A stretch of DNA of 64,000 nt from Terriglobia bacterium (lineage in GTDB: Bacteria > Acidobacteriota > Terriglobia > Bryobacterales > Bryobacteraceae), in assembly GCA_021324615.1 (NCBI GenBank), contig JAJPIT010000081.1:1-64000 (forward strand), written 5' to 3'. This document shows positions 8,101 to 18,471 of the stretch, piece after piece; positions within the stretch are counted from its first letter, which is position 1, and the number at the start of each line of letters is the position of its first letter. The position numbers were made by a program, and so were the translations under genes. Under the pieces are notes generated by a model that was given only the letters and a program-made list of their open reading frames with translations, was not told where the DNA came from and did no database searches.

Positions 8101-9841
8101 CCAGCCGCTGGGGAGCGTGGAAGTCAAGGCCCGCACGAAAAATCACATCCTCAGCGTGAGTTTTCAGTCGAAGGCCGCCGCAGGAGCGATTCAAGGAATT
8201 GCGGACGTCGAGTTATCCGGGAACTTTGTCACGCACGCGGAGCTTGGAGTTACCAATCTTAGATACTCCGCGATTCGGCCTATTCTGCCGGGACCTCCGC
8301 TTCCGCTTGAGGCCTCGCTTGACGCCAAAGCGCGCTTCGATGGTTCATTGAAAGCGCCCGCGGAAGCAGCCGCGCGGCTGGAGGTGACAAAGCTCGCCGG
8401 CAAGGCCGCAGGCGGGGTGGCGTTCCAGAACGATCGCCCGATCGTGATGGAGCTGGCGCACCAAACCCTGCAAATCACAAGCGCCCGCATTCAGGGGCCG
8501 TCGATGGATGTCGGGATCTCCGGCAGCGTAGCCCTGCGCAAGCCGGGTTCAATGGACATCGATGTGAACGCGAACGCCGACCTGGCCGTGATGAGGAGCT
8601 TCTTCCCCGCCGCGGCCGCCGCCGGATCGGCGACCGCGAAAGTTGCCGTTCGTGGAACGCCCGCCAGCCCGGTGCTCGCCGGCCGGATTCAGGTGAGCGA
8701 CGGATCTCTCCAACTTGCCGATTGGCCGAACGGGCTGTACAAGGCGAATATGGTGATCCTGCTGGCCGGAAACGACGGGCGGATTGAGTCGTTCACGGCG
8801 GAGTCGGGCGGCGGCAAGGTGAGCGCCACCGGATTCTTTTCGATAAGCAGATCGGGCTTGAGCTATAATTTCCAGGCCGCAGCGTATCAGGTGAGAACCA
8901 GGTACGCCGGCGCATCGATAACCGCCAACGCCGATCTACGCCTGTCGGGAACCGGCCGTAGCGGCTTATTGAACGGCGCGATCACAATCTCGCGCGTCGG
9001 CTATGGCCAGCAGAGCGATATCGGCTCAATCCTTGCCGCCGCGACGAAGCCGCCGGCGCCGCCTTCGCCACCCACTGGCGTGTTGTCTTCCATCCGCGCC
9101 AACCTGCGCATCCAGACCGCGCCTGACGCGCTCTTTCAGACCACACTGGCGCAGCAGCTTTCCGCCACGGCCAATCTGACCTTGCTCGGATCGCTGGCGA
9201 ATCCGGGCATGGTGGGCAGAATTACCATCAACAGCGGAACACTGATGTTCTTCGCAAACAAGTACGCGGTGAACCACGGCATTATCTCTTTCTACGATCC
9301 GTCGGCGATTCAGCCTGTCTTGGATATCGACCTGGAGACGGTCGCGCAGGGCGTCGATGTAAACCTCACCGTAGCTGGCCCGATGGATAACTTGAAGCTC
9401 AGCTATCGCTCCGATCCTCCGCTGAAATTCGAGGATATCGTCGCGCTGCTGGCGGCGGGAAAAACTCCACCCGACCCGGCGATTGCTTCCAATCAGCCAG
9501 CCGCGCCGGATCAATCGGCGATGCAGATGGGCGAATCGGCTCTGGTGGGCGCCGCCGTGGCCAATCCGGTGGCCAGCCGGCTACAGCGCGTTTTCGGCGT
9601 CAGCCAGCTCACCATTGCTCCGACGTTTGTGAGTGGAACCGCCTTGCCCCAGGCGCGGATCACTCTCCAGCAGCAGGTGGCGCAGAACGTCACGTTCACC
9701 TACTCGCAGGATGTGAGCCAGGCCAATGCCGAGCTGGTTCGGATCGAGTGGGAGCTTGCGCCGCAATTTTCCGCAGTGGCGGCACGCGATGAGAACGGCG
9801 TCTTCAGCGTGGATTTCTTCTGGAAAAAGCAGTTCCGCTAA
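5099..9841 (+). CDS. tamB: TamB-like translocation and assembly module protein (DUF490)
   Basis: Very large envelope protein (1580 residues) of the AsmA/TamB family, which spans the periplasm and acts with an Omp85 partner in outer membrane biogenesis or lipid transport. One N-terminal transmembrane helix (about residues 7-28, LLLLALAFVLAVFFAALAI) is followed by hundreds of residues of repeated beta-strand-like segments rich in Gly, Ser and Asp (G-x-L-x-L-x-G-x-A type). The C-terminal 350 residues have the DUF490 pattern: ANLTLLGSLANPGMVGRITINSGTLMF-like strands, then LTVAGPMDNLKLSYRSDPPLKFEDIVALLA. The final residues KKQFR follow a predicted strand. Its ATG overlaps the upstream stop by four bases. 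Acts at the inner membrane and periplasm. Confidence 0.92.
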   Translation: MSKRLKILLLLALAFVLAVFFAALAIIIAARTSLLDSYAKRRLTAYVEQATGGAASIDSFQFDFRSLAATVRGVTIRGKEPEGSPPLFYAPSVTLKASLFTRHKIVALEQLVVSHPEMTLVTLPDGELNLPTPASPSRGSVTSEAIQLAIGRFDITDGSLRFADHVLPVSLHGRDLNAHITFTPESEYRGEIAALVDIQDKAPLAVRLRVPLVLRRSEVAFNQARIESPHSSIVITAKLYDLQSPHVSAQLDARLSLSELCAPLGLPARLGKAGAGVVDLHTTFDATRSGVTIQHADLRLGASRLEAATSADVTTFRGSVSLGEISSLLGSSYVFTGVLNLAGDARLTFPSYSIQGAVSAIRLTLPIRGLGPAGFFSSFRFQPGSLSLTDMRFTAAHTSIRGSSLIGGFRTIEADADLQGPTISEAVRMFSGKPIAYAGAISASLHIRGPVKAPAIVARVRMSPSGLGIPVNGQLNATYDTATKMIAVSKSAIYLPHSTFDLSGDPGAESRLRFRSHDLTDLSPLFRFFGRPGSPVPRGGAAALDVRCRGSLSGPQLSGSVRLVDFAIGGRRFDELAAGFAASPAGAAITNAALDSGASRVRFTGSLGLFDWRPEAASAIAADVTVDNGHLNDFLLLSGRGDVQAAGNIDASVHVSGTLSRPEGNVHLALYNAHYLQEQISSARLSASISDRLAELTSLDVTTPAGELKARASFSHSPGDLNSGAVLAEVSASEIDLGKSGILQSIRPGLTGNARVHLEAAGGISRRRGEFSWSVSNVNGDVAASGLRDNQEQLGDLAASIHSHGQDANISLTSSLAGSTTRLRGSVRLSGDFPFAADLSSSHLSLGKIAALAHLNWPIQGDAGVSARLEGTPRDPKARFNLQLAGAEMFGQRIDQLTAAGDYSNTRLVLSSLHVTTPAGQVEASGSFSHPPLSFASGELFFHVTIPEADLARVSYVRTIRPGLSGTVSLTADGSAGLNHFQITPLDLTADGAIRDATLNRQPLGSVEVKARTKNHILSVSFQSKAAAGAIQGIADVELSGNFVTHAELGVTNLRYSAIRPILPGPPLPLEASLDAKARFDGSLKAPAEAAARLEVTKLAGKAAGGVAFQNDRPIVMELAHQTLQITSARIQGPSMDVGISGSVALRKPGSMDIDVNANADLAVMRSFFPAAAAAGSATAKVAVRGTPASPVLAGRIQVSDGSLQLADWPNGLYKANMVILLAGNDGRIESFTAESGGGKVSATGFFSISRSGLSYNFQAAAYQVRTRYAGASITANADLRLSGTGRSGLLNGAITISRVGYGQQSDIGSILAAATKPPAPPSPPTGVLSSIRANLRIQTAPDALFQTTLAQQLSATANLTLLGSLANPGMVGRITINSGTLMFFANKYAVNHGIISFYDPSAIQPVLDIDLETVAQGVDVNLTVAGPMDNLKLSYRSDPPLKFEDIVALLAAGKTPPDPAIASNQPAAPDQSAMQMGESALVGAAVANPVASRLQRVFGVSQLTIAPTFVSGTALPQARITLQQQVAQNVTFTYSQDVSQANAELVRIEWELAPQFSAVAARDENGVFSVDFFWKKQFR

Positions 9842-9852
9842 TCCGCGCCGGC

Positions 9853-10296
9853 TCAAGCGGCGGCGGCGGCCCGCTCACCCATGGCGTTGGCGAAGTGCTC
9901 GATCACCTGCGACATCTCCTCCAGCGCTTTGACGGCGGCGGCGGGTGAGATCCGGCGGCTCAGGGAGTACCAGACCCGCATCACGCGGTAGTCGATCTCC
10001 AGCATGCGATTTTCAATCGCGTTCTCGCCCCGCGAAGGATTGGCCGCGTTCTTCAGCAAATACGTCAGCACGCGGTAGTCGCGGTCCAGCATATCCCTCA
10101 GCCGGTCCAGATCCGATTCCTGCCGCAGCGCGGACTGGACTTGCAGGAATCCAAGCTGGTTGGCCACCGCAACGGGAGCGGCGTAGTCGCGGCTGGTCCG
10201 CGCGCTCAGAATCAGCACGCAGGTATACCGGAACCAGTACAGGAACAAGAACAAGCTGCTTACCGTAATTACTGCGGTGGCGATGAACTCCATCAT
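9853..10296 (-). CDS. Hypothetical membrane-anchored protein
   Basis: A 147-residue protein with one N-terminal membrane helix (about residues 5-25, TAVITVSSLFLFLYWFRYTC) and a cytoplasmic helical remainder rich in Arg, Leu and Asp (SDLDRLRDMLDRDYRVLTYLL), ending in an alanine run. No enzyme motif is seen and I do not recognise the family. It converges on tamB with a gap of 11 bases and is followed on the same strand by nothing obviously related. Codon use and composition look like the neighbours, and a coherent transmembrane-plus-helix pattern supports a real gene. Two adjacent ATG codons (10296 and 10293) could serve as start. Confidence 0.6.
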   Translation of the reverse strand: MMEFIATAVITVSSLFLFLYWFRYTCVLILSARTSRDYAAPVAVANQLGFLQVQSALRQESDLDRLRDMLDRDYRVLTYLLKNAANPSRGENAIENRMLEIDYRVMRVWYSLSRRISPAAAVKALEEMSQVIEHFANAMGERAAAAA

Positions 10297-10384
10297 TTGT
10301 GGGCTCGATTCTGATCCGTGTTTACCATTCGGGATACAGGAAGCTTATCATCCGCCCCTGCGAGGATCAATAGATTTTTGCGTA

Positions 10385-10972
10385 CTAAGGTTGTTTTTCA
10401 GGAGTCCTAATCGTGGCGGAGTCATCAAAGACCATGTCTTCCGCTAAGCCCGGACGGGCGCGGCGATATTCCTGGTATAGTTTCGCGTAGCTCGCCGTTA
10501 CGTACTCCGACGGAGAAAGGCCTAAACGCGCGGCCGTAGCGTCCAGCCATTCCGGCGGACCTTCCAATTCCAGAAACACGCCCATCGGCGTTTCGTCGAT
10601 GGTGATGATCCCCGGCTCGCCATCGGCCCGAAATTTTGTCCGGTACTTTTCATAGCGGAAGGCTACACCATATCCCAACCTTTCCAGTACGGATGCGAGC
10701 GCATCCTCATCGGAGACCTCCAGCTCGATCTCCTCGCGGGTTTTGTGCCGCCCGCCTCGCGGCGGACCTTTATAAGTGAGGACCGCGCGGTTCCCCTGGC
10801 GGCGCAGGCGCAAAAGCTGCTCGGAGCGCCGTAGCTCGCCGCCGCGGTCAAAGACGCGGTCTGATTCGAGCGTCCGCGGCTGGACGAGCCGGTATCCACC
10901 CGCCTCGATTCGCGCGCGAGCCTGGCCGGCTCCGTCCGGGAACCGGACCTTCACCTCGTTCTCCACAGGCAT
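10385..10972 (-). CDS. CYTH domain protein (class IV adenylate cyclase / triphosphatase-like)
   Basis: CYTH-fold triphosphate-tunnel enzyme of about 195 residues. Family landmarks are all present: the N-terminal ExExK-like strand ENEVKVRF, LRLRRQGNRAVLTYKGP with its basic strand residues, REEIELEV, RYEKYRTKF, and the acidic metal-binding block DETPMGVFLELEG. Members range from class IV adenylate cyclase to thiamine or inorganic triphosphatase, and motif reading alone cannot choose. The ATG at 10972 is preferred over the upstream TTG because an AGGG lies just before it. It starts just upstream of, and runs away from, tRNA-Arg on the opposite strand. Confidence 0.85.
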   Translation of the reverse strand: MPVENEVKVRFPDGAGQARARIEAGGYRLVQPRTLESDRVFDRGGELRRSEQLLRLRRQGNRAVLTYKGPPRGGRHKTREEIELEVSDEDALASVLERLGYGVAFRYEKYRTKFRADGEPGIITIDETPMGVFLELEGPPEWLDATAARLGLSPSEYVTASYAKLYQEYRRARPGLAEDMVFDDSATIRTPEKQP

Positions 10973-11004
10973 CCCTAACAAAAATGATACGATCTTGATG
11001 GAGT

Positions 11005-11081
11005 GCGCCCGTAGCTCAGCCGGATAGAGCGACTGGCTTCGAACCAGTAGGTCGGGAGTTCGAGTCTCTCCGGGCGCGCCA
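11005..11081 (+). tRNA. tRNA-Arg (anticodon UCG)
   Basis: A 77-base cloverleaf can be drawn directly. The acceptor stem GCGCCCG pairs with CGGGCGC, followed by discriminator G and an encoded CCA. The D arm is GCTC/GAGC, and the anticodon stem is ACTGG/CCAGT with loop CTTCGAA. The T arm is GGGAG/CTCTC (one G-U pair) with loop TTCGAGT. The loop places TCG at positions 34-36, so it reads arginine CGA/CGN codons. Confidence 0.95.
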
Positions 11082-11182
11082 GCGGCTTTCGATCTCCCCG
11101 CGGCTTTTCGGTTCCTTCCCCGGGTCCGCCGCCAGCTTCCGCCGAGCTAAAGCCTTAGAACCGTCGCGCCGATCTTCCGCTC

Positions 11183-11446
11183 ATGGGACCCTTGCAGCTT
11201 GTCGTCAGCGGCCTCCTCACCTTGATCGTCTATTCGATGGTGCTGTTCGCCGTTTATAAGGTCTTTCAGATCAGCAACGACGTCGGCGAAGTGAAGGAAC
11301 TGCTGCGCGCCATCAAGAGCAACACCGAGGCCGCCCCGGCGGCAGCTTCACCGGCGGGCGCGCGCGCCGCCGAAGCCATACCGCAATCGGCCGAAGCACT
11401 GGTGCGGGCCGTCCATGAAGGCTGGAAATCCGCCCCCGAGCCTTAA
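11183..11446 (+). CDS. Small single-pass membrane protein, unknown
   Basis: An 87-residue protein with one clear transmembrane helix (about residues 4-27, LQLVVSGLLTLIVYSMVLFAVYK), then a short charged stretch (DVGEVKELLRAIKSN), an Ala/Pro-rich linker and a C-terminal helix. No family recognised. It lies just downstream of tRNA-Arg and converges with the YVTN propeller gene (one base between stops). The clean membrane-then-charge pattern is unlike a random shadow, but no strong ribosome binding site is visible before the ATG. Confidence 0.5.
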   Translation: MGPLQLVVSGLLTLIVYSMVLFAVYKVFQISNDVGEVKELLRAIKSNTEAAPAAASPAGARAAEAIPQSAEALVRAVHEGWKSAPEP

Positions 11447-11447
11447 T

Positions 11448-13704
<2,257 letters not shown>

Positions 13705-13718
13705 GGAGTTTGTGGAGA

Positions 13719-13741
13719 GCCCCGCCCGCAACGGCGGGGGC
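13719..13741 (+). promoter_or_regulatory. GC hairpin in the mreB-mreC gap, covering the mreC ribosome binding site
   Basis: CCCCGCC (13720-13726) pairs with GGCGGGG (13733-13739) around a six-base loop. The 3' arm and the next base form the G-rich stretch 6-14 bases before the mreC ATG, which is the only Shine-Dalgarno-like sequence there. There is no U-tract, so it is not a standard intrinsic terminator. It could limit mreC translation or protect the mreB end of the message. Structure seen in sequence; function inferred. Confidence 0.45.
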
Positions 13742-13746
13742 GCAGT

Positions 13747-14847
13747 ATGGAGTACCTGCTCAACCGCTATCGCACCCTGAGCGTCCTGCTCCTGGCGATT
13801 CTCGCGCAACTGGTCCTGCTCGCCTATCAGGTCAAAAGCAACGGCGAGGTCCGCCTGATTCGCGTCTGGGCCGTCACCGCCGTCACTCCGCTGGCCCGCG
13901 CCATTGAAAGCACGCGCGGCGCGGTGTCGCGCTTCTTCTCCGATTATTTCGTGCTGCTCGACGTGCGCGAGGAAAACAAGCGCCTCAAAAAAGAGCTCGA
14001 CCGCGTCAACATGGACAACCAGTATCTGCGCAGCGAGCTCGACACGGCGGACCGCGCCAAGTCGCTCGCCATCTTTCAGTCACGTTCACCGTCGAAAACC
14101 ATCGCCGCGCACATCATCGGCAACACCACCGGCTCCGGCGCCAAGACCGTCATCGTCGACCGCGGCTCGGCCAGCGGCGTGCAGAAGGAAATGGCCGTGA
14201 TCACGCCCGATGGAATCGTCGGCAAAGTGGTCGACGTCTATCCCACCGCCTCTTTCGTCCTGTTGGCCACCGATCCCAGCTTCGCCGCCGGAGTGATTTC
14301 TCAGAAAAATCGCGTCCACGGCACCCTTAAAGGACAAGGCGGGACAAAGGTCATCGTCGATTATGTCCAGAACGAGGAAAACGTGGAGCCGGGAGAATGG
14401 TTTTACACCAGCGGCGACGACGGCATCTTTCCCAAGGGACTGCCCGCCGGCGAGGTGACCTCGGTTCATCCCGGCAAATCCAAAAAGGAAATTATCCTCT
14501 CCCCCAGCGGATTCCAGAACGGCCTCGAAGAAGTGCTCATTATCATCGAAGGCGTGCACGCGCCCATTCCCGAGCTGCCCGCGCCCCATCAACAGATCCA
14601 CGTGCAGCCCCCGCCGCCTCCGGAAACCAGCTCCGCCCAGCCAGGCGGCGCCTCCGGGCCGCCCGCCGCAACAGCGCCGCCCGCCGTTCCCCTTTCCGAC
14701 GCCGACCGCATCCTGGACCGCTACCGCCAGCTCGGCATCGCCGAAAAACACGAATGGGGCGTCCGCGGCCGCGGCGCTCCCGACTTCAACCTGCCGCTCG
14801 ACGCCGCCAAACCCGCCGAAGCGCCCAAACCGAAACAGAACCAATGA
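13747..14847 (+). CDS. mreC: Rod shape-determining protein MreC
   Basis: Bitopic inner membrane protein that links MreB to the periplasmic synthases. 366 residues. One transmembrane helix near the N-terminus (LSVLLLAILAQLVLLAY, about residues 11-28) is followed by a coiled coil (LLDVREENKRLKKELDRVN..., about 75-115). The MreC double beta-barrel contains VIGNTTGSGAKTVIVDRGS, GIVGKVVDVYPTASFVLL and the GEWFYTSGDDGIFPKGLPAGEV block. An unusual proline-rich tail of about 100 residues (QPPPPPETSS region) follows and may be a flexible periplasmic linker. Lies 42 bases after mreB and 28 before mreD. Confidence 0.95.
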   Translation: MEYLLNRYRTLSVLLLAILAQLVLLAYQVKSNGEVRLIRVWAVTAVTPLARAIESTRGAVSRFFSDYFVLLDVREENKRLKKELDRVNMDNQYLRSELDTADRAKSLAIFQSRSPSKTIAAHIIGNTTGSGAKTVIVDRGSASGVQKEMAVITPDGIVGKVVDVYPTASFVLLATDPSFAAGVISQKNRVHGTLKGQGGTKVIVDYVQNEENVEPGEWFYTSGDDGIFPKGLPAGEVTSVHPGKSKKEIILSPSGFQNGLEEVLIIIEGVHAPIPELPAPHQQIHVQPPPPPETSSAQPGGASGPPAATAPPAVPLSDADRILDRYRQLGIAEKHEWGVRGRGAPDFNLPLDAAKPAEAPKPKQNQ

Positions 14848-14875
14848 GCCGGACCGCCAGGGAATAGGTTCGCCC

Positions 14876-15409
14876 ATGACCGAGTTCACCGACACGTTCA
14901 CCGAACCCCGCCGGAAACGGGACGCCGCCTCGCGCTTCCACACCGCGGCCATCATCGCCATCCCGCTGGCCGCCATCCTGTTTCAGGTCTATGTCCCGCA
15001 GTTCATCAAATATCTTTCCTATTTGGAGCTGCCGCTGCTGGTCACCGTCTATTTCTCCCTGATGAGGCGCTCGCCGATCGCCGGAGTTTTGTTCGGGGCC
15101 GGCATCGGCCTCGCCCAGGATTCGCTTTCCTCGCATCCGCTGGGAATGTTCGGCATCGTCAAAACCCTGGTCGGCTACTTCGCCGCCTCGATGAGCCAGC
15201 GCTTCGAAGTGGAAAACTCCGTGGTGCGGCTGATCCTCGCGTTTTTCTTCTGCTTCTTCCACCAGTTTTTTTATTGGGTGCTGGCGCGGGCCCTGCTCGG
15301 CGAAGGACTCGACTTCGACCCGCAGCAGACCATCGTTGTGTCCATGTTGAACGCGGCCGTCGCGGTCCCCCTGTTTCACATTTTGGATAAGCTGAAGGTA
15401 ACCGGATAG
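14876..15409 (+). CDS. mreD: Rod shape-determining protein MreD
   Basis: Polytopic inner membrane component of the elongasome, 177 residues, close to the usual 160-180. Hydrophobic segments are AAIIAIPLAAILFQVYVPQF, LPLLVTVYFSLMRRSPIAGVLFGAGIGLAQD (with the MreD-typical small-residue motif G-x-G-L-x-Q-D), and IVKTLVGYFAAS, LILAFFFCFFHQFFYWVL and TIVVSMLNAAVAVPLFHILD. The position between mreC and the PBP2 gene confirms the call. Confidence 0.92.
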   Translation: MTEFTDTFTEPRRKRDAASRFHTAAIIAIPLAAILFQVYVPQFIKYLSYLELPLLVTVYFSLMRRSPIAGVLFGAGIGLAQDSLSSHPLGMFGIVKTLVGYFAASMSQRFEVENSVVRLILAFFFCFFHQFFYWVLARALLGEGLDFDPQQTIVVSMLNAAVAVPLFHILDKLKVTG

Positions 15410-15419
15410 CCGGCGGGGA

Positions 15420-17279
15420 ATGCTGACACCGATCGAGACCGAACGCCAAGTCCCGGAAACGCCCCGGCAGCTCCGCGACGACACCCGCTTCGCGCTGGGC
15501 CGCATCGTCGTCTTTCAGTACCTCGCGGTGGCGATTTTTCTGCTGCTCATCTCCGGCTTCTGGATCCTGCAAGTCCGCGAGCACGCCGCCAACGACGAGC
15601 TGGCCGAGCGCAACCGCGTCAAAACCGTTCCGCTGCTGGCGCCCCGCGGAAAGATGCTCGACCGCGACGGCCGCGTCATCGTCGATAATCACCTGGCCTG
15701 GGAGGTCCGCCTGGGCCGGGAAAACCTCAAGCCCGAACACATCGACGCCATCGCCGCGGGCCTGCATCTGGACCCCGAGGAGATCCGCGCCAAGCTCCGC
15801 CGCTTCGCCTCCCGGCCCTCCTATGTCCCGATCACCATCAAGCAGGAGCTCACGCCCGGCGAGCTCGCCTTCGTCGAAGCCCACCGCGACGCGCAAACCT
15901 TCCCCGAGCTGGAGCTCATCCAGCACGAAGGCCGCCTCTATCCCCGAAATGGTTTAGCCGCGCACGTCATCGGCTACGTCGGGGAGGTCAGCGAGCAGGA
16001 GCTCGATTCGCCCGAATTCGCCAAGTATTCGCAAGGCGACATGGTCGGCAAATTCGGGTTGGAACGCCAATATAACGACACACTGATCGGCATCGATGGC
16101 CAGAAGCGCGTGGTGGTGGACAGCCTGGGCCGCGAGCGCCAGGTTCTCGATGACGTCGAACCCACGCCCGGCCACAACTTGCAGTTGACGCTCGATCTCG
16201 ATCTGCAAGCCGTCGCCGAATTGGGCATGGAAGGACGCCGCGGCGCCGTGGTCGCGCTCGATCCGCGCAGCGGAGAAGTGCTGGCGATGGTGAGCCGCCC
16301 GGCCTTCGATCCCAATCTCTTCGCCACGCGAATCCGCGCCGACGATTGGAAAAACCTCACGAGCGACCCCGGCAATCCGCTGCTCAATCGCGCGATTCAG
16401 GCCCAATTGGCCCCCGGCTCGACCTTCAAGCCGATCGTCGCGCTGGCCGCTCTGGAATCGGGCGCCATCGATGAAAACTACACTGTCCGCTGCGGCGGCT
16501 CGGCGGTCTGGTACGGCCGCGTTTTCAAATGTTGGGTGAAGGGCGCGCACGGGCCGATGAACGTGCACACCGGCTTAGTCCACTCCTGCGACGTTTATTT
16601 TTATAACATCGGCAACAAGACCGGAATCGACACCATCGCCGAGTACGCCGAAATGGCCGGCTACGGCCATAAAACCGGAATCGATCTGCCCGGCGAGGCC
16701 GAAGGCGTCGTCCCCTCCACCAAGTGGAAGCTGCGCAATTTCCGCGAAAAGTGGTATGCCGGCGAAACCATTTCGGTGGCCATCGGACAAGGCGCATTGA
16801 CCGTGACGCCCCTCCAGCTGGCCTACGCCATCGGCGGCCTCGCCATGCACGGCGTCTGGTACCGCCCCCATCTGGTCAAGGGCGAAGATCCCGGTCCGCC
16901 GCGCCGCGCCAATCTGAATCCGGCCAACGTCGACCGGGTCCTTGACGGCATGTACGGCGTGGTCAACGAAGCCGGGGGAACCGGCGTTTCCGCCGCGATC
17001 CCGGGAATTCCCATCTGCGGGAAAACCGGCAGCGCGCAGCGGATCTCCAACCAGCTCGCCAAATCCGTCAAGGCGACCAAGGAGATGAAGGATAATTCCT
17101 GGTTTGTCGCCTTCGCCCCCCGCCAGAATCCGGAAATCGTGGTGGCGGTGCTGTGGGAAAACGCTGAGCACGGCAACCTCTCGGCGCCCATCGCCCGCGA
17201 CGTGATCAAGGCTTATTTCGACAAAAAAGCGCGCCAGACGATGCCCAAAACCCAGCAGATGGCGCTCTTTGTCCACTAG
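15420..17279 (+). CDS. mrdA: Penicillin-binding protein 2, peptidoglycan DD-transpeptidase
   Basis: Class B penicillin-binding protein that cross-links peptidoglycan during elongation; bitopic, with its catalytic domain in the periplasm. 619 residues. A transmembrane helix (FQYLAVAIFLLLISGFWILQV, about residues 32-52) precedes the dimerisation region (LLAPRGKMLDRDGRVIVDN) and a transpeptidase domain. The active-site motifs are STFK (334-337), SCD (389-391, the SxN-equivalent) and KTG (535-537). The ATG follows a GGCGGGGA ribosome binding site 10 bases after mreD. rodA, which commonly follows, is absent: the next gene is an opposite-strand PilZ protein. Confidence 0.96.
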   Translation: MLTPIETERQVPETPRQLRDDTRFALGRIVVFQYLAVAIFLLLISGFWILQVREHAANDELAERNRVKTVPLLAPRGKMLDRDGRVIVDNHLAWEVRLGRENLKPEHIDAIAAGLHLDPEEIRAKLRRFASRPSYVPITIKQELTPGELAFVEAHRDAQTFPELELIQHEGRLYPRNGLAAHVIGYVGEVSEQELDSPEFAKYSQGDMVGKFGLERQYNDTLIGIDGQKRVVVDSLGRERQVLDDVEPTPGHNLQLTLDLDLQAVAELGMEGRRGAVVALDPRSGEVLAMVSRPAFDPNLFATRIRADDWKNLTSDPGNPLLNRAIQAQLAPGSTFKPIVALAALESGAIDENYTVRCGGSAVWYGRVFKCWVKGAHGPMNVHTGLVHSCDVYFYNIGNKTGIDTIAEYAEMAGYGHKTGIDLPGEAEGVVPSTKWKLRNFREKWYAGETISVAIGQGALTVTPLQLAYAIGGLAMHGVWYRPHLVKGEDPGPPRRANLNPANVDRVLDGMYGVVNEAGGTGVSAAIPGIPICGKTGSAQRISNQLAKSVKATKEMKDNSWFVAFAPRQNPEIVVAVLWENAEHGNLSAPIARDVIKAYFDKKARQTMPKTQQMALFVH

Positions 17280-17341
17280 CGAGGCGATCGGCGGCCCACC
17301 AATCCTCCCGCGCGCCGGATTCGCCACCCGGCAAGCAACCG

Positions 17342-17716
17342 CTAATTCGGAACCGACGTCGACTCGGACTTCAAGCGATTCGTCACCCGGCTCACCAGGC
17401 GCCGCGGATCGAGCAGATGCTGCGGGCGGAAGCTGCGCTGCGACCACCGCGAACCCGGCTCAAACTCGATCCCCAAAAAATATCCGATCTCCCGGAACAC
17501 GCAGTACTTCACCTTGCCGAGCAGCTCGCCGTTGGGATAGCTGATGCGGAACGCCGTGCCAAGAGGCACCGGCCGGTCCACTTGCAGGCACGCTCCGGAC
17601 AGCGAAATGTCCTCCAGATTCGCTACCCCGCGGCGCGTCCGCCCCGCTGGATCTCTCCACTGCACATCCACCAGGTCCGCGCACAACATCCTCGGTTCAA
17701 TACGCCGGTCCAACAT
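17342..17716 (-). CDS. PilZ-domain protein
   Basis: A 124-residue single PilZ domain, a cyclic di-GMP binding module. The two ligand motifs are visible: an N-terminal RRIEPR arginine pair (RxxxR) at residues 4-9, and DISLSGACLQ (D/NxSxxG) near residue 37. The remainder has the expected beta-barrel strands (LGTAFRISYPNGELLGKVKYC, GYFLGIEFEPG). An effector role in surface or motility control is inferred from the family. An HD-GYP phosphodiesterase-type protein at 27.3-28.4 kb could act on the same second messenger. It faces mrdA tail to tail. Confidence 0.85.
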   Translation of the reverse strand: MLDRRIEPRMLCADLVDVQWRDPAGRTRRGVANLEDISLSGACLQVDRPVPLGTAFRISYPNGELLGKVKYCVFREIGYFLGIEFEPGSRWSQRSFRPQHLLDPRRLVSRVTNRLKSESTSVPN

Positions 17717-17853
17717 ATCTACCCACCTAATCGGCCCGCAGCCACGCCGGAATTAGCGTCCGGAACCCGGATCCAGCCCAATAAATTTGCCCTATAAGGA
17801 TTTAGAGGGTCTCTACTTATGCTAACGCGGCCCCTGGTACCATAGAGCGGCGG

Positions 17854-18471
17854 ATGGCGAAATTCAAAGAGCGCCGGCGCCTCGCGGGCGGGAGTCTCCG
17901 GCCGCGCGGCGGCGCGCGCATGCTCCTGGTGCACCTTGCCATCCTCGCCGTCTTCGGCGTCGTCTTCCCCTGGATGCGCCCGGCCGTATTTCTCGATCCC
18001 GTCGTCCCGGCGGCATACGCCTGCCTCGGACTCCTGTTCGCCGGACCCGCGGCGGCCCAGGCCTTCGCCCTCGAACGCCCACAGTCCACCACCGAAGCCC
18101 TGGCGCGCGCCATCCGGGCCGCGGCCTACGGCGAGCTGATCTCGGCCCTCGTCCTGCTCGCCGCCTTCGCCACCGTCTACATGGCCCATCGCTACGCCTT
18201 TGCGCCGGATCTGGGAACTTTGCCCGGTGCGGTATGGCTGGGGCTGGCCGCGTCGCTGGCGGCCGCCTGTGTGGCCGGATGGATCACGCTCTACGCATCG
18301 GCGCCGGCCGCGCGGCGCCTGCTGCGCGTCGCCTTCCTGTTTCTGCTGGCGCTGTTCCTTCTTCATCCGGAGTCGCTGCCGGATATGGCTCCTCAGGCGG
18401 CGCTGCTGTGTCTCCTCATCGCCGCCGCCGCGCTCTACGCCATCTCCCGCGCCGTGGCCAAATCCGCCTGA
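17854..18471 (+). CDS. Hypothetical polytopic membrane protein
   Basis: 205 residues with about six predicted transmembrane segments after a basic N-terminus ([10 protein letters not shown]): [95 protein letters not shown] and [18 protein letters not shown]. No family recognised. The last 37 bases overlap the 3' end of the convergent mtnA gene. Consistent hydrophobic periodicity and the spaced charged loops support coding. Confidence 0.7.
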   Translation: MAKFKERRRLAGGSLRPRGGARMLLVHLAILAVFGVVFPWMRPAVFLDPVVPAAYACLGLLFAGPAAAQAFALERPQSTTEALARAIRAAAYGELISALVLLAAFATVYMAHRYAFAPDLGTLPGAVWLGLAASLAAACVAGWITLYASAPAARRLLRVAFLFLLALFLLHPESLPDMAPQAALLCLLIAAAALYAISRAVAKSA

